Source: Vibrio sp. ED004 (GTDB lineage: Bacteria; Pseudomonadota; Gammaproteobacteria; Enterobacterales; Vibrionaceae). Taken from it: 64,000 bases of DNA. Location of the stretch: contig NZ_CP066149.1 in the NCBI RefSeq assembly GCF_023206395.1, positions 496,001-560,000 of the forward strand, given 5' to 3'. Positions 1 to 10,092 of this stretch are shown here, piece by piece. A model generated the notes under the pieces. It had not been told where the DNA came from, did not search any database, and saw nothing but the letters and a program-made list of their open reading frames with translations. Each line of letters opens with the position of its first letter. Position 1 is the stretch's first letter. Both the position numbers and the translations under genes were made by a program.

Positions 1-115
1 CAGAAAGTAGTTGGTCAACATTCGCTGCTTTCGCCTTGTTCACAACGTCTTCTACGCTGGTGTGTAAATCTTGGTAATCCAGTTTGTCTAAATGACAGTG
101 GGAATCTACGAACAT
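1..115 (-). CDS. TatD family metal-dependent hydrolase, N-terminal part only
   Basis: Only the first 38 codons lie in the window; the gene starts at 115 and runs off the left edge. The protein begins [10 protein letters not shown], and the His-x-His pair (residues 6 and 8) is the first metal-binding motif of TatD/YcfH-type amidohydrolases, which act as metal-dependent nucleases or hydrolases. Its start overlaps the end of holB by 10 bp, so it is translated from the same message. The holB-tatD order is the usual enterobacterial and Vibrio one. The family call is firm; the exact paralogue (YcfH) rests on gene order. Confidence 0.88.
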   Translation of the reverse strand, partial: MFVDSHCHLDKLDYQDLHTSVEDVVNKAKAANVDQLLS

Positions 116-1071
116 GTTTCCTCGCAAGTGGCTATCAGCCAATTCATTATGAGTAGCTCCGTATTGAGCCCAGGGTGTTGCTTTAACTGCTCAATCAGTA
201 TCAGCAGCTTATTCGATGCTGCATAAGCACTTTGATAAGACATCACCTCAACCAGTGCTTTCGCGCTAGGGGTGATAGCCTGATTCGCCAAGCCAAAATG
301 CAGCTTCTGTACGTCAGACAATAAGTGCCATAGCCAACCCAATTGAATCAAAGGGTCTTTGCTAAGCTCTGTCGAGAATTTTAGCATGTCAGGTTGAGTA
401 CCCTTGATGACATTAACAAAGCCATCGAGCGCTTTGGTCGAAGCCTCTACCCCACCCTGCTCAAACATCGCCTTTGCTTTTAAAGGCGCGTTGTCATTGA
501 GCGCTAAAATATATTGTGGAACAGCCTTACCAACTTCACCATCTAACCAAGCCGACCCGGCCTCCAACTGTGGGCTTACCACATTAAATTGTTGGCAACG
601 GCTAATGATAGTCGGCATCAAACGGTTACTGTTACGAGTAGAAAGAATGAAGATACACTTGCTTGATGGCTCTTCCAGCGTTTTCAACAACGCGTTAGAA
701 GCAGACTCATTCATTGCCTCTGCCGGGTTAAGCAAGATAACGCGTAAGCCACCTAACTGAGATGACTCTTGAGCCCAGCGGTTACTGGCACGCACTTGAT
801 CAACGGTGATCGACTTACCTTCTTTCTCTGGCGAGATAACATGAAAATCAGGATGACAGCCCGACTTCATCAATTCACAGCTATGACAAAACCCGCACGA
901 CTCACTTTCGTAGTTAGTGCACATTAATGCTGCTGTAAGTTGATCAATCAAGGCATCGACACCAAGCCCTTCCGGCGCATTAACAATCACCGAATTAGGA
1001 AAACGCTCAGCATCGAGACTTTTTTTCCACTCATTCCATACGGGAGTGAGCCAAGAATACACTTCAGCCAT
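106..1071 (-). CDS. holB: DNA polymerase III subunit delta prime
   Basis: Clamp-loader subunit delta prime of the replicative polymerase; with gamma/tau and delta it opens and loads the beta clamp. At 321 residues it is near the usual 330. The zinc-binding cysteines expected of this family are visible (C51, C59, C62, C65), followed by the conserved [10 protein letters not shown] stretch at about 127-136. The Walker A region (about 31-37) is degenerate, as is normal for delta prime, which does not hydrolyse ATP. It sits 6 bp after tmk and overlaps tatD, the conserved tmk-holB-tatD order. Confidence 0.96.
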   Translation of the reverse strand: MAEVYSWLTPVWNEWKKSLDAERFPNSVIVNAPEGLGVDALIDQLTAALMCTNYESESCGFCHSCELMKSGCHPDFHVISPEKEGKSITVDQVRASNRWAQESSQLGGLRVILLNPAEAMNESASNALLKTLEEPSSKCIFILSTRNSNRLMPTIISRCQQFNVVSPQLEAGSAWLDGEVGKAVPQYILALNDNAPLKAKAMFEQGGVEASTKALDGFVNVIKGTQPDMLKFSTELSKDPLIQLGWLWHLLSDVQKLHFGLANQAITPSAKALVEVMSYQSAYAASNKLLILIEQLKQHPGLNTELLIMNWLIATCEETCS

Positions 1072-1077
1072 GACTAC

Positions 1078-1710
1078 CTACTGTTTGTCGAGCCAAGCAC
1101 CAAGCGCTTGCTTAATATCAGCAGCCACTTGATCTATCTCTTGTTGCGCATTAATCACAAGAACCGTGTCGTCTTGTGCAGCAATCTCAAGGTAACGTTC
1201 ACGCGTACGATCGAAGAATGAGATATCCATTTTTTCTATTCTATCTAGCTCACCACGACCACGTGCGCGTTCAAGCCCTACTCTAGGGTCTAAGTCCAAG
1301 TATAGGGTTAGATCAGGCTTAAAATCGCCTAGCGTGGTTGCTTTCAATGATTCCATCGTCGTGCGCGCGATTTGACGACCACCACCTTGATAAGCCTGAG
1401 AAGACATATCATGGCGATCACCCAATACCCACTTACCACTGTCTAGTGCAGGCTTGATAACGTTTTCTACTAATTGAACGCGTGCAGCATACATCAGCAG
1501 TAACTCAGTCATGTCTTGAAGCTTTTCGCCTTCGTGTTCTTCTTTAACCAGAGAACGCATCTTTTCTGCCAACACGGTGCCGCCCGGCTCACGAGTATTG
1601 ACAAGTTCTTCTACACCAGATGCTTTCAATGTTTCTACGATGGCATTGATTGCAGTGCTTTTACCTGAGCCTTCAAGGCCTTCAACCACGATAAATTTCG
1701 ACTGATTCAT
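1078..1710 (-). CDS. tmk: Thymidylate kinase
   Basis: Phosphorylates dTMP to dTDP for DNA synthesis, in the cytoplasm. The 210-residue length is standard. A P-loop GLEGSGKST lies at 11-19, the REPGGT motif at 40-45, and a DRH motif with the following QAYQGGGR at about 98-112; all three are characteristic of the family. It lies between mltG (10 bp away) and holB (6 bp away), in the conserved tail of the fatty-acid cluster, and probably shares its message. Confidence 0.97.
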   Translation of the reverse strand: MNQSKFIVVEGLEGSGKSTAINAIVETLKASGVEELVNTREPGGTVLAEKMRSLVKEEHEGEKLQDMTELLLMYAARVQLVENVIKPALDSGKWVLGDRHDMSSQAYQGGGRQIARTTMESLKATTLGDFKPDLTLYLDLDPRVGLERARGRGELDRIEKMDISFFDRTRERYLEIAAQDDTVLVINAQQEIDQVAADIKQALGAWLDKQ

Positions 1711-1720
1711 AATTCTTTCT

Positions 1721-2737
1721 TTATTTGTTTTTTCTTAATTGCTTTAAGTAAGCTCGTACTGCACGGTTGTGCTCTGCCAAACTCTTTGAAAATACGTGAC
1801 CGCCTGTTCCACTTGCAACGAAATACAGGTAGTTGCTGTTCTCTGGGTTCAGAGCTGCATTAATTGACGCTCGACCCGCCATAGCAATCGGCGTAGGTGG
1901 CAAACCGCTCATTGTGTATGTGTTGTACGGCGTTGGTGTGCGCAGATCTTTCTTACGGATATTGCCTTTGTAGCTATCGCCCATGCCATAGATAACCGTT
2001 GGGTCAGTTTGCAAACGCATACGCTTGTTCAAACGGTTAACGAATACAGAAGACACACGCTCGCGCTCTGAAGCAACGGCGGTTTCTTTCTCAATGATAG
2101 ACGCAAGAATCAGAGCTTCATAAGGTGACTTAAGAGGCAGTTTATCCGCTCTGTTTTCCCATTCATCGTTCACAACGTTCATTAGGTCACGATGGGCGCG
2201 TTTCAACAAATCTAAATCGGTTGTGCCGTAGGTGTAGTGATAGGTTTCCGCTAAGAAAAGACCTTCTAGCTTCTCATTTTCGATGCCCAGCTTTTCAGCG
2301 ATCTCTTTTTCAGAAACACCATCCAACGTTTGTTGAATGAATTCGTTTTCTTTTAGCTGCACAAGCCATTCATCAAAGCGACTGCCTTCAACGAAAGTAA
2401 TTGTGAATTGATGCTCTTTACCCTCAACAAGTACTTGTAGTGCCTGCTCTAAGGTCAAACCCGGCTCTAGCAGGAATGTACCCGCTTTTACGTCAACCAG
2501 CTCAGGATGCAATTTACGGATTAATTTCTCGTAAGGAGAAGCCTCAAATAGCCCCTCATTTATCAACTGTGCCAGAACACGATTAAAGCTGCTGCCTGAA
2601 GCAACGGTTACGACCTGTGGTTTTTCTAATTGGATGACTTGTTTCAGGTTATCTTGCGCTTGGTTATAAACATAGAACCCAGCAGCGCCTGCTGCGATTA
2701 GGCACAAAATAAGAAAAATAAATAACTTTTTGATCAT
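1721..2737 (-). CDS. mltG: Endolytic peptidoglycan transglycosylase MltG
   Basis: Inner-membrane lytic transglycosylase that cuts nascent glycan strands and is thought to set their length. One N-terminal membrane segment (about residues 4-22) anchors a periplasmic YceG domain. The IIEKET motif carries the expected catalytic glutamate at 218, the same position as in the E. coli enzyme. Length 338 residues, typical. Its start codon overlaps the stop of pabC by 4 bp (ATGA), so the two are translationally coupled. Confidence 0.95.
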   Translation of the reverse strand: MIKKLFIFLILCLIAAGAAGFYVYNQAQDNLKQVIQLEKPQVVTVASGSSFNRVLAQLINEGLFEASPYEKLIRKLHPELVDVKAGTFLLEPGLTLEQALQVLVEGKEHQFTITFVEGSRFDEWLVQLKENEFIQQTLDGVSEKEIAEKLGIENEKLEGLFLAETYHYTYGTTDLDLLKRAHRDLMNVVNDEWENRADKLPLKSPYEALILASIIEKETAVASERERVSSVFVNRLNKRMRLQTDPTVIYGMGDSYKGNIRKKDLRTPTPYNTYTMSGLPPTPIAMAGRASINAALNPENSNYLYFVASGTGGHVFSKSLAEHNRAVRAYLKQLRKNK

Positions 2738-3612
2738 GAGTTTAGTTGTCCTTGAAGGCTACGAGTAACGGTTCCAATATTAAATTGGGTTTCACAAATA
2801 CGGGTAACTGGGGCAACCCCTAAAATGGAGTTGGTCATGAAAACCTCATCAGCTTGCATGAGTTGAGATAAGCAGTAGTCACTAATAGTAACGGAAAGTT
2901 CAGCTTGATTCAGCGCGGTTAACACTTGCTTACGCATAACCCCTGCGACGCCACTCTGCGTCAGTTGAGGTGTACAAATGGTATTCCCTTTTCGCCAAAA
3001 CAGGTTAGCCATAGTGGTTTCAATGACATGGCCTGAGATATCAAGCACCACACCATCGACTTCATTTGCCTGTTCCATTTCATCTTTCATCAAGATTTGT
3101 TCAAGGCGATTGTTGTGCTTATGCCCGGCAAGCAGTGGACTCAAACCTAACGCTTGTTGGCAGACACCGAGTTCAATACCAGAATCTTGCCACGCTGAAT
3201 AATGACTTGGAAAATCAAACGTACTGATGGTGACTGTAGGTTTAGCGATATTATTGGTGCTATAACCTCTGCCACCGGAGCCGCGACTAACGTGCAGCTT
3301 TATTCCTGCTTTTTGATTATGAGGCTTGTTTGTCTCATGGCGGTTCTCTGAACGATCAAGGCTCTTTGTCCCATTAAGCGCATCGTTTTGGATGTGTTGA
3401 AGTGCACTATCGAGCCAAACATTAACCACATCCCAATCAAGAGCAGAAATGCGTAACGCTTTCAGGCATTCATCGACACGACACTGATGATCGTGAAAAT
3501 GTTGAATCTGACCACCTTTTACAAGCATGGTGGTAAAACAGCCGTCTCCGTACTGAAACGAGCGGTCCAAGATATCGACAGTTTGCTGGCTTTCTCCATC
3601 AACCCAAAACAT
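2734..3612 (-). CDS. pabC: Aminodeoxychorismate lyase
   Basis: PLP enzyme of folate synthesis: splits 4-amino-4-deoxychorismate into p-aminobenzoate and pyruvate. The frame is open from an ATG at 3624, but that ATG directly follows a terminator-like T-run and has no Shine-Dalgarno. The ATG at 3612 has GGGGA six bases upstream and begins MFWVDG, aligning with E. coli PabC (MFLING), so I start there (292 residues). The PLP lysine is in GHKHNNRLEQ, about residue 165. A polar stretch at about 75-102 (rich in N, S, R, H) makes it longer than the 269-residue E. coli protein. It belongs to the fold-IV aminotransferases; context and motifs make PabC the best call. Confidence 0.93.
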   Translation of the reverse strand: MFWVDGESQQTVDILDRSFQYGDGCFTTMLVKGGQIQHFHDHQCRVDECLKALRISALDWDVVNVWLDSALQHIQNDALNGTKSLDRSENRHETNKPHNQKAGIKLHVSRGSGGRGYSTNNIAKPTVTISTFDFPSHYSAWQDSGIELGVCQQALGLSPLLAGHKHNNRLEQILMKDEMEQANEVDGVVLDISGHVIETTMANLFWRKGNTICTPQLTQSGVAGVMRKQVLTALNQAELSVTISDYCLSQLMQADEVFMTNSILGVAPVTRICETQFNIGTVTRSLQGQLNS

Positions 3613-3618
3613 GTTTTT

Positions 3619-3662
3619 CCCCATAAAAAGAAACGGCTCAATGCTAAAGCATCAAGCCGTTT
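3619..3662 (-). terminator. Hairpin with T-run between fabF and pabC
   Basis: AAACGGCT (3631-3638) pairs with AGCCGTTT (3655-3662), with a further inner ATGCT/AGCAT pairing. On the minus strand the hairpin is followed at once by CTTTTTATGG, whose T-run abuts the upstream in-frame ATG of pabC. It looks like an intrinsic terminator or attenuator that lowers transcription of pabC and downstream genes relative to fabF. Confidence 0.7.
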
Positions 3663-3716
3663 AAAAACAAGTCTAATTGTGACTATCTACGAGTGTTTAC
3701 GTCTTTAATAAGATGA

Positions 3717-4961
3717 TTAAATCTTTTTGAAGATCAAACAGCCGTTTGTACCACCGAAACCGAATGAGTTACATGCAGCATATTCCATGTTGCTAACTTC
3801 ACGCGCAGTGTGAGGTACTAAGTCAATATCTAAGCCTTCTTCAGGATCGTCTAGGTTGATTGTTGGTGGAACAATTTGGTCAACCAGAGACATAGCCGTG
3901 ATGATAGCTTCAGCAGAACCTGCAGCACCTAGAAGGTGACCAGTCATCGATTTCGTAGAAGAAACCAATACTTGCTTGCTGCCTGCTTCGCCAAGAGCAC
4001 GCTTAATGCCCTTAACTTCCGCTACGTCACCCGCAGGAGTCGATGTACCGTGTGCGTTAACATAACCGATTTGCTCACCAGTAATGCCAGCATCACGCAT
4101 AGCCGCTTCCATCGCTAGTGCACCACCTGAGCCATCTTCACTTGGAGATGTCATGTGGTAAGCGTCACCCGACATACCGAAGCCAACTAGCTCACAGTAA
4201 ATCTTAGCGCCACGAGCTTTCGCATGTTCGTACTCTTCAAGAACCATCATGCCTGCACCGTCACCAAGAACGAAGCCGTCACGGCCTTTGTCCCATGGAC
4301 GAGAAGCTTTTTGAGGCTCATCGTTACGAGTAGACAGTGCTTTAGCCGCGCCAAAACCGCCCATACCTAGTGGAGTTGATGCTTTTTCAGCACCACCCGC
4401 TAGCATTGCATCAGCATCGCCGTATGCAATCATACGAGCCGCGTGACCAATGTTATGTAGGCCAGTCGTACATGCAGTAGAGATCGCGATGTTTGGACCG
4501 CGTAGGCCGCGCATGATAGACATGTGACCAGCAATCATATTCACGATCGTCGACGGTACGAAAAACGGGCTGATCTTACGAGGGCCTTTTTCAGTTAGAG
4601 CTTGGTGACCTGCTTCGATCAAACCAAGACCACCAATACCAGAACCGATTGCAACACCCACACGTGGAGCGTTTTCTTCAGTAATAGTTAGGGCTGAATC
4701 ATCTAAAGCTTGAATACCTGCTGCGACGCCGTACTGGATGAACAAGTCCATCTTACGAGCATCTTTTTTAGACATATACTCTTCGCAGTTAAAGTCTTTA
4801 ACTAGACCTGCAAAACGAGTTGAGAAATTGGTTGCATCAAAGTGCTCGATATTAACGATACCACTTTGACCAGCTAGCAGGGCTTTCCAAGAAGATTCTA
4901 CAGTGTTGCCTACCGGTGACAACATACCCATGCCAGTGACAACTACACGACGCTTGGACAC
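3717..4961 (-). CDS. fabF: Beta-ketoacyl-ACP synthase II
   Basis: Condensing enzyme that elongates acyl-ACP with malonyl-ACP; in gammaproteobacteria it also makes cis-vaccenate at low temperature. The Cys-His-His triad is in place: C164 in STACTTG, H304 in NAHGTST, H342 in TGHLLGA. At 414 residues it matches FabF. It follows acpP by 93 bp that contain a hairpin. FabB is the alternative, but the acpP-fabF neighbourhood and the sequence favour FabF. Confidence 0.97.
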   Translation of the reverse strand: MSKRRVVVTGMGMLSPVGNTVESSWKALLAGQSGIVNIEHFDATNFSTRFAGLVKDFNCEEYMSKKDARKMDLFIQYGVAAGIQALDDSALTITEENAPRVGVAIGSGIGGLGLIEAGHQALTEKGPRKISPFFVPSTIVNMIAGHMSIMRGLRGPNIAISTACTTGLHNIGHAARMIAYGDADAMLAGGAEKASTPLGMGGFGAAKALSTRNDEPQKASRPWDKGRDGFVLGDGAGMMVLEEYEHAKARGAKIYCELVGFGMSGDAYHMTSPSEDGSGGALAMEAAMRDAGITGEQIGYVNAHGTSTPAGDVAEVKGIKRALGEAGSKQVLVSSTKSMTGHLLGAAGSAEAIITAMSLVDQIVPPTINLDDPEEGLDIDLVPHTAREVSNMEYAACNSFGFGGTNGCLIFKKI

Positions 4962-5009
4962 GATTTTACACTCCGGAGATTGAGGTGATTTAAGATGAGG
5001 ATAGATGAG

Positions 5010-5044
5010 TTAGATAAAACACAGGCGGTCGAGGTGACCGCCTG
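5010..5044 (-). terminator. Attenuator-like hairpin between acpP and fabF
   Basis: CAGGCGGTC (5022-5030) and GACCGCCTG (5036-5044) form a perfect 9-bp GC-rich stem with a 5-base loop. On the minus strand it is followed by TGTTTTATC. Partial termination here would fit the much greater need for acyl carrier protein than for FabF. Confidence 0.6.
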
Positions 5045-5054
5045 GGAGAGATTA

Positions 5055-5288
5055 TTACTGAGCGCTAGTTACGTAATCGATAGCTGCTTGAACAGTAGTA
5101 ATTTTCTCAGCTTCTTCATCTGGGATTTCAGTGTCGAATTCTTCTTCTAGAGCCATTACTAGCTCAACTGTGTCTAGAGAATCTGCACCTAGGTCATCAA
5201 CGAAAGAAGCTTCGTTTTTAACTTCAGCTTCGTCTACACCTAGCTGTTCAACAATGATTTTCTTTACGCGTTCTTCGAGGTTGCTCAT
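5055..5288 (-). CDS. acpP: Acyl carrier protein
   Basis: Carries growing acyl chains on a 4'-phosphopantetheine arm in fatty-acid synthesis and feeds lipid A, phospholipid and other pathways. The protein is 77 residues and strongly acidic. The attachment serine is S37 in the GADSLD motif. It sits between fabG and fabF, has its own likely promoter at 5339-5367, and is followed by a hairpin that may raise its relative level. A purine-rich ribosome-binding site (GGAAAAG) lies just upstream. Confidence 0.98.
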   Translation of the reverse strand: MSNLEERVKKIIVEQLGVDEAEVKNEASFVDDLGADSLDTVELVMALEEEFDTEIPDEEAEKITTVQAAIDYVTSAQ

Positions 5289-5338
5289 TTTTTCTTTTCC
5301 TTTACAGAGTTCGCTTTATGCGATGTTTTCCGTAGTTT

Positions 5339-5367
5339 ATTCAATCTATTGAAAGTTGCAAGGTCAA
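5339..5367 (-). promoter_or_regulatory. Probable sigma-70 promoter of acpP
   Basis: On the minus strand TTGACC (5362-5367) is separated by 17 bases from TTGAAT (5339-5344), a good -35 and a moderate -10. It lies in the 166-bp fabG-acpP gap, about 50 bp before the acpP start. An internal promoter for acpP is known in E. coli; here it is inferred from sequence only. Confidence 0.45.
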
Positions 5368-5454
5368 CTTTTCTGGTCAAACCACAATTTTCACGATTTT
5401 AACCGAAATTACGTATGATCTTGACTTAAATCATGCACAAATGTTGCACATAAT

Positions 5455-6189
5455 TTACACCATGTACATACCGCCATTGACGTGAAGTGTTTCACCTGTG
5501 ATATAAGCTGCCGCAGGTGACGCCAAAAATACCACAGCTTCAGCGATTTCGCGAGGGTCACCTAGACGACCTGCTGGTACATTCGCCAAAGTTGCTGCAC
5601 GTTGGTCATCATTTAGTGCTTTAGTCATATCAGTTTCGATGAAACCTGGAGCAACAGTGTTCACTGTAACGCCACGAGATGCAACTTCACGAGCCATTGA
5701 TTTAGTAAAACCAATTACACCAGCTTTAGCAGCAGCGTAGTTCGCTTGACCAGCGTTACCCATAGTACCTACTACAGAACCAACGTTAACGATACGGCCT
5801 TGACGCTTCTTCATCATGCCACGCAATACAGCTTTAGACATGCGGAAGATAGGCGTTAGGTTAGTATCGATGATGTCATTCCATTCGTCGTCTTTCATAC
5901 GCATAAGAAGGTTATCACGAGTGATACCTGCGTTGTTAACTAGAATGTCAATCGCACCGAATTCATCGTTGATGGTTTTCAATGTAGCTGCAATTGAGTC
6001 AACATCCGTTACGTTAAGAGCAAGACCTTTACCGTTCTCACCAAGGTACTCGCTGATTGCAGCAGCGCCGCCTTCAGACGTAGCAGTACCGATAACTTTA
6101 GCACCACGCTCAACTAAAAGTTCAGCGATTGCACGACCGATGCCACGGCTTGCGCCTGTAACGAGTGCAACTTTGCCTTCTAAATTCAT
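5455..6189 (-). CDS. fabG: 3-oxoacyl-ACP reductase
   Basis: NADPH-dependent short-chain dehydrogenase that reduces 3-ketoacyl-ACP in each elongation cycle. The Rossmann motif TGASRGIG is at 11-18, NNAG at 85-88, and the catalytic residues S138, Y151 and K155 sit at the same positions as in E. coli FabG. Two ATGs are adjacent; I use the second, which gives the usual 244 residues. It follows fabD closely. Confidence 0.97.
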   Translation of the reverse strand: MNLEGKVALVTGASRGIGRAIAELLVERGAKVIGTATSEGGAAAISEYLGENGKGLALNVTDVDSIAATLKTINDEFGAIDILVNNAGITRDNLLMRMKDDEWNDIIDTNLTPIFRMSKAVLRGMMKKRQGRIVNVGSVVGTMGNAGQANYAAAKAGVIGFTKSMAREVASRGVTVNTVAPGFIETDMTKALNDDQRAATLANVPAGRLGDPREIAEAVVFLASPAAAYITGETLHVNGGMYMV

Positions 6190-6214
6190 CATAACTTCTC
6201 TATTAAGTGGTTAT

Positions 6215-7138
6215 TTACTTAGCAGCTTCTAGTGATGCAGTGTCATTAACTGCAGCAGCTGTCATAGTTTTTACGATTCGTTTTGTTAGACCAGTAAGAA
6301 CCTTTCCTGGACCTAATTCTAATAGCTTCTCAACGCCTTGCTCGTTCATTGCTTGTACGCCTTCAGTCCAACGAACTGGGCTGTATAGCTGACGAACAAG
6401 TGCGTCTTTGATTTTTGCAGGGTCTGTTTCAGCAATAACATCAACGTTATTGATAACAGGCAGTGCTGGCGTATTGAACTCTAGAGCTTCTAGAGCAACC
6501 GCTAGCTTGTCTGCTGCAGGTTTCATTAGTGCACAGTGAGATGGCACAGAAACAGGTAAAGGAAGTGCACGCTTAGCGCCCGCTTCTTTACATAGTGCAC
6601 CAGCACGTTCAACTGCTGCTTTGTTACCTGCGATAACAACTTGGCCTGGAGAGTTAAAGTTAACTGGAGACACAACTTCGTCTTGCGCAGCTTCTTCACA
6701 CGCTTTAGCAATCGCTTCATCATCTAGACCGATGATTGCGTACATTGCACCAACACCCGCCGGTACTGCTTCTTGCATCAGTTGACCACGTAGTTCAACC
6801 AGCTTGATCGCTTCTTTAAAGTCGATAACGCCCGCACATACTAGTGCAGAGTATTCGCCTAGGCTGTGACCTGCTAGGTTTACAGGTTGCTCTAGGCCAA
6901 GCTCTTGCCATACACGCCAAATTGCAACAGACGCTGTTAATAGAGCCGGTTGAGTGCGGAAAGTTTCATTTAGATTTTCTACTGGACCATCTTGAACCAA
7001 TGCCCATAGATCGTAACCAAGTGCTTCTGAAGCTTCAGCAAATGTCTGTTTAACAACATCATACTGTTCGCCTAGGTCAGCAAGCATACCGATAGCTTGA
7101 GAGCCTTGGCCTGGGAATACGATAGCAAACTTGCTCAT
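6215..7138 (-). CDS. fabD: Malonyl-CoA:ACP transacylase
   Basis: Moves malonyl from CoA to ACP, supplying the two-carbon donor for chain elongation. The nucleophile elbow GHSLGEYS has S92, the partner histidine is H201 in VPSHCAL, and the oxyanion-site motif GQGSQ lies at 10-14. Its 307 residues match the family. It lies between fabH and fabG; an 80-bp gap with a hairpin separates it from fabH. Confidence 0.97.
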   Translation of the reverse strand: MSKFAIVFPGQGSQAIGMLADLGEQYDVVKQTFAEASEALGYDLWALVQDGPVENLNETFRTQPALLTASVAIWRVWQELGLEQPVNLAGHSLGEYSALVCAGVIDFKEAIKLVELRGQLMQEAVPAGVGAMYAIIGLDDEAIAKACEEAAQDEVVSPVNFNSPGQVVIAGNKAAVERAGALCKEAGAKRALPLPVSVPSHCALMKPAADKLAVALEALEFNTPALPVINNVDVIAETDPAKIKDALVRQLYSPVRWTEGVQAMNEQGVEKLLELGPGKVLTGLTKRIVKTMTAAAVNDTASLEAAK

Positions 7139-7161
7139 TGTAATTATCCTTTAAGCAAAGC

Positions 7162-7196
7162 AAAAAATTGAATAAGGCACATAAGTTATGTGCCTT
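7162..7196 (-). terminator. Hairpin between fabH and fabD, possible attenuator
   Basis: AAGGCACATAA (7174-7184) and TTATGTGCCTT (7186-7196) are near-perfect inverse complements, so the stem closes around a small loop. On the minus strand a T-run (ATTCAATTTTTTG) begins a few bases later. The T-run is offset, so termination may be weak; a processing or stabilising hairpin is equally possible. Confidence 0.45.
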
Positions 7197-7218
7197 GTTT
7201 GTTGATTATCGCTTGAGG

Positions 7219-8169
7219 TTAGAATTTAACTAACGCAGAACCCCAAGTGAAGCCGCCACCAAAGGCTTCAAGAAGAAGCGTTTGACCACGTTTAATTCGC
7301 CCGTCGCGAACAGCCTCATCAAGTGCTGTTGGTACGGTAGCTGCCGACGTATTGCCATGCTTATCAAGGGTAATTACCACTTGATCAAGTGACATCGTCA
7401 GCTTTTTAGCCGTTGCCGAAATAATACGGTAGTTCGCTTGATGTGGAACTAACCAATCAAGCTCTGACTTATCCATATTGTTCGCAGCTAATGTGTCTTT
7501 AACCAGCTTAGAAAGCTGAGTTACCGCCACTTTGAATACTTCGTTGCCAGCCATGTGCAGCCATTTGTCGGCATCACCGCCACGCTCTGGTACTTCTAGG
7601 CTTAGAAGCTCACCATATTTACCATCAGAGTAAATATGAGTAGACAAAATACCTGGCTCTTCGCTTGCGCCTACAACCACCGCGCCTGCTGCATCACCAA
7701 ATAGGATGATAGTAGAGCGGTCAGTCGGATCACAGGTTTTTGACAATGCATCAGCACCAATTACCAAAACGTTCTTACACATGCCAGTCTTGATGTGTTG
7801 ATCAGCAACAGACAGTGCGTAAACAAAACCAGAACACGCTGCAGCCAAATCAAACGCAGGGCAGCCTTTAATACCAAGCTTACCTTGTACCTGACATGCC
7901 GAAGACGGGAATGTGTGGCTACTGCTGGTTGTCGCAACGATGATTAAATCAATATCTTCTTTGTCGATACCTGCCATTTCAATGGCATTCTCAGCAGCGT
8001 AAAACGCCATATCAGCAACGGTTTCGTTTTCCGCTGAAATACGACGCTCTTTAATACCTGTTCTAGCAACAATCCACTCATCGCTAGTCTCTACCATTTT
8101 CTCTAAGTCTGCGTTTGTACGCACCTGAGATGGCAAGTAGCTGCCAGTACCTAAAATTTTGCTATACAT
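7219..8169 (-). CDS. fabH: Beta-ketoacyl-ACP synthase III
   Basis: Starts fatty-acid synthesis by condensing acetyl-CoA with malonyl-ACP. The catalytic cysteine is C112 in AACSGF, with the histidine in VPHQANYRI and the asparagine in KHGNTSAA near the C terminus, the Cys-His-Asn triad of the family. Length 316 residues, as usual. It follows plsX by 5 bp, the standard plsX-fabH pair. Some vibrios have a second FabH elsewhere; this is the one in the main cluster. Confidence 0.97.
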   Translation of the reverse strand: MYSKILGTGSYLPSQVRTNADLEKMVETSDEWIVARTGIKERRISAENETVADMAFYAAENAIEMAGIDKEDIDLIIVATTSSSHTFPSSACQVQGKLGIKGCPAFDLAAACSGFVYALSVADQHIKTGMCKNVLVIGADALSKTCDPTDRSTIILFGDAAGAVVVGASEEPGILSTHIYSDGKYGELLSLEVPERGGDADKWLHMAGNEVFKVAVTQLSKLVKDTLAANNMDKSELDWLVPHQANYRIISATAKKLTMSLDQVVITLDKHGNTSAATVPTALDEAVRDGRIKRGQTLLLEAFGGGFTWGSALVKF

Positions 8170-8174
8170 GAAGA

Positions 8175-9200
8175 CTAATAATGCCTCTCGAGTAAAACCG
8201 CTTCCAAACGATCGCTAATGCGGCTGGGGACTTGTCGTTTGACCTCGTGTACTGCCTCACCAATCGCGTTGACGACTGCAGACACATCAGCACTTCCATG
8301 ACTTTTAATGACAATGCCGCGCAATCCTAACAAACTTGCGCCGTTATACTGGTCGGGGTTCAAGGTTTTTAATTCAGTAAATAGCTCAGAAAACAACATT
8401 CTGGCTATCCAACCCTTTATTGTTGAAGCCATCATGCGCGTTTTTAGCTTATCAATAAAGAGCTGAGCTGTACCTTCGCACGTTTTTAAGCAGACATTGC
8501 CCACAAAACCATCACATACGACGACATCAGCAGCATCTTGAAGTAATTGATTACCTTCAATATAGCCTATGAAGTTCACAGACTGAGTATTCGACAACAT
8601 TTCAGCGCATCGTTTTACAAGGTCATTGCCTTTGATTTCTTCTGCACCGATATTCAAGATAGCGACACGTGGAGCGCGACCTAAATGTTGTTCCGCTAAT
8701 GCACTGCCCATTACGGCAAACTGAAAGAGTGAATCCGCGTCACTAGAAACGTTCGCCCCTAAATCAAGCATCCATGTGCGATTCCCTGATGCAGTAGGCA
8801 AAGCTGAGACCAATGCAGGCCTATCAATACCAGGAAGAAGTTTAAGTCGGAAACGAGACAAAGCCATCAGTGCGCCAGTGTTACCACCACTCACACAAGC
8901 ATCAGCCTGTGATTCGGCAACCAGATCGATAGCGGCACGCATAGAACTGCCCTGACTATTACGTAAGGCTAGTGAAGGTTTTTCAGAATTGGAAATAACT
9001 CGATCACAATGCTGGATGCTCAAACGAGAATCAGGCATTCGACCTAATGAAGATAATTGAGATGTGATCGCATTTCGATCACCTATGAGAATGACTTTTA
9101 GCTCTGGGAAATACGACAGTGCCTGCACGGCGGCAGGCACTGTTACACGAGGACCGAAGTCCCCGCCCATTGCATCAAGCGCAACGGTTAGATTTTGCAA
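8175..9200 (-). CDS. plsX: Phosphate acyltransferase PlsX
   Basis: Converts acyl-ACP to acyl-phosphate, the donor used by PlsY to acylate glycerol-3-phosphate, linking fatty-acid and phospholipid synthesis. The protein starts [18 protein letters not shown], a conserved PlsX opening, and contains the GGNTGALMA and [10 protein letters not shown] motifs. Length 341 residues, typical. It sits between rpmF and fabH in the conserved order. Confidence 0.96.
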   Translation of the reverse strand: MQNLTVALDAMGGDFGPRVTVPAAVQALSYFPELKVILIGDRNAITSQLSSLGRMPDSRLSIQHCDRVISNSEKPSLALRNSQGSSMRAAIDLVAESQADACVSGGNTGALMALSRFRLKLLPGIDRPALVSALPTASGNRTWMLDLGANVSSDADSLFQFAVMGSALAEQHLGRAPRVAILNIGAEEIKGNDLVKRCAEMLSNTQSVNFIGYIEGNQLLQDAADVVVCDGFVGNVCLKTCEGTAQLFIDKLKTRMMASTIKGWIARMLFSELFTELKTLNPDQYNGASLLGLRGIVIKSHGSADVSAVVNAIGEAVHEVKRQVPSRISDRLEAVLLERHY

Positions 9201-9209
9201 AGGTCAACC

Positions 9210-9380
9210 TTACTTGTTGATAACCTTTTTGCCGCGGTAGAAACCTTCGGCAGTCACGTTGTGACGTAGGTGAGTTTCACCTGAAGTTGCGTCTACAGAA
9301 AGTGCAGCTGTAGTTAGTGCATCGTGTGAACGACGCATGCCACGCATTGAACGTGATTTCTTGCTCTTTTGTACGGCCAT
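9210..9380 (-). CDS. rpmF: 50S ribosomal protein L32
   Basis: A 56-codon gene, basic, starting [20 protein letters not shown] and ending in YRGKKVINK, the standard bL32 sequence. It lacks the CxxC zinc motif, as other gammaproteobacterial L32 proteins do. It lies 9 bp before plsX and 35 bp after yceD, the classic yceD-rpmF-plsX arrangement that couples ribosome and lipid synthesis. Confidence 0.97.
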   Translation of the reverse strand: MAVQKSKKSRSMRGMRRSHDALTTAALSVDATSGETHLRHNVTAEGFYRGKKVINK

Positions 9381-9415
9381 TGACCCTACTCCTATGTAAA
9401 TTCTTAAAGAAGCTG

Positions 9416-9943
9416 TTACTTCTTCAAGCTTTTTAAAACATCAAATGGATTCGGCTTTTTATCTTCCTCAATTTCTTCAGGAAGTTCGCCAAACACCAAA
9501 TTATTTGAGTTAACGCTACAGTCCGCATCGTCGTGCATTGCTATTTGTGGCAATCCAAGGATGAACTCGTCTTCAACTAATTGAATCAGGTCTAACTCAC
9601 CGTACTCGTTCAGATCTACCAAATCGTACTCTTCCGGTGCTTCCTCTTCACTTTTCTCACTGTAAACAGGAGTATAAGTAAATTGGACATCGCACTCATG
9701 TGCGAAAACCTCATTACAACGTTGACACTCTAAATCGACTTCGACGTTAGCTTTACCAGAGATAACGACTAATCGTTGTTCATCAAGCCCAAATGACATT
9801 GAGACTTGCGCGTCACGTTTTACGCCTTCAGTTGCTTCAGTTAAACGCTTTAAAAGACTGACTTGAATGATGCCATTCATATCCAGTCGTTTTTGAGCCG
9901 TTCTTGCCGGATCAACTGTACGCGGTATTTTTTCCTTTTGCAT
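9416..9943 (-). CDS. yceD: YceD family protein (DUF177), 23S rRNA accumulation protein
   Basis: Acidic 175-residue protein of the DUF177 family, called a 23S rRNA accumulation protein from genetic work in plants and E. coli; its mechanism is unclear. A cysteine pair (CQRC, about residue 66) and a conserved acidic C-terminal half ending near [11 protein letters not shown] are visible. It heads the cluster, upstream of rpmF, and faces maf across a 149-bp divergent region that should hold the operon promoter. Confidence 0.9.
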   Translation of the reverse strand: MQKEKIPRTVDPARTAQKRLDMNGIIQVSLLKRLTEATEGVKRDAQVSMSFGLDEQRLVVISGKANVEVDLECQRCNEVFAHECDVQFTYTPVYSEKSEEEAPEEYDLVDLNEYGELDLIQLVEDEFILGLPQIAMHDDADCSVNSNNLVFGELPEEIEEDKKPNPFDVLKSLKK

Positions 9944-10092
9944 AGGGCGCGAATCTTATCTTCCAAATCATGTTTAGTCAAAGGAAATGGCAAAAAAAAT
10001 GTACTTTCCTGCCTTTCCTATTCAGAGCATTATGAATAGCAGGACAAGTTACGTTATCCTGAGATAAATGCTTCCTTGAATTGTAAATTAAA

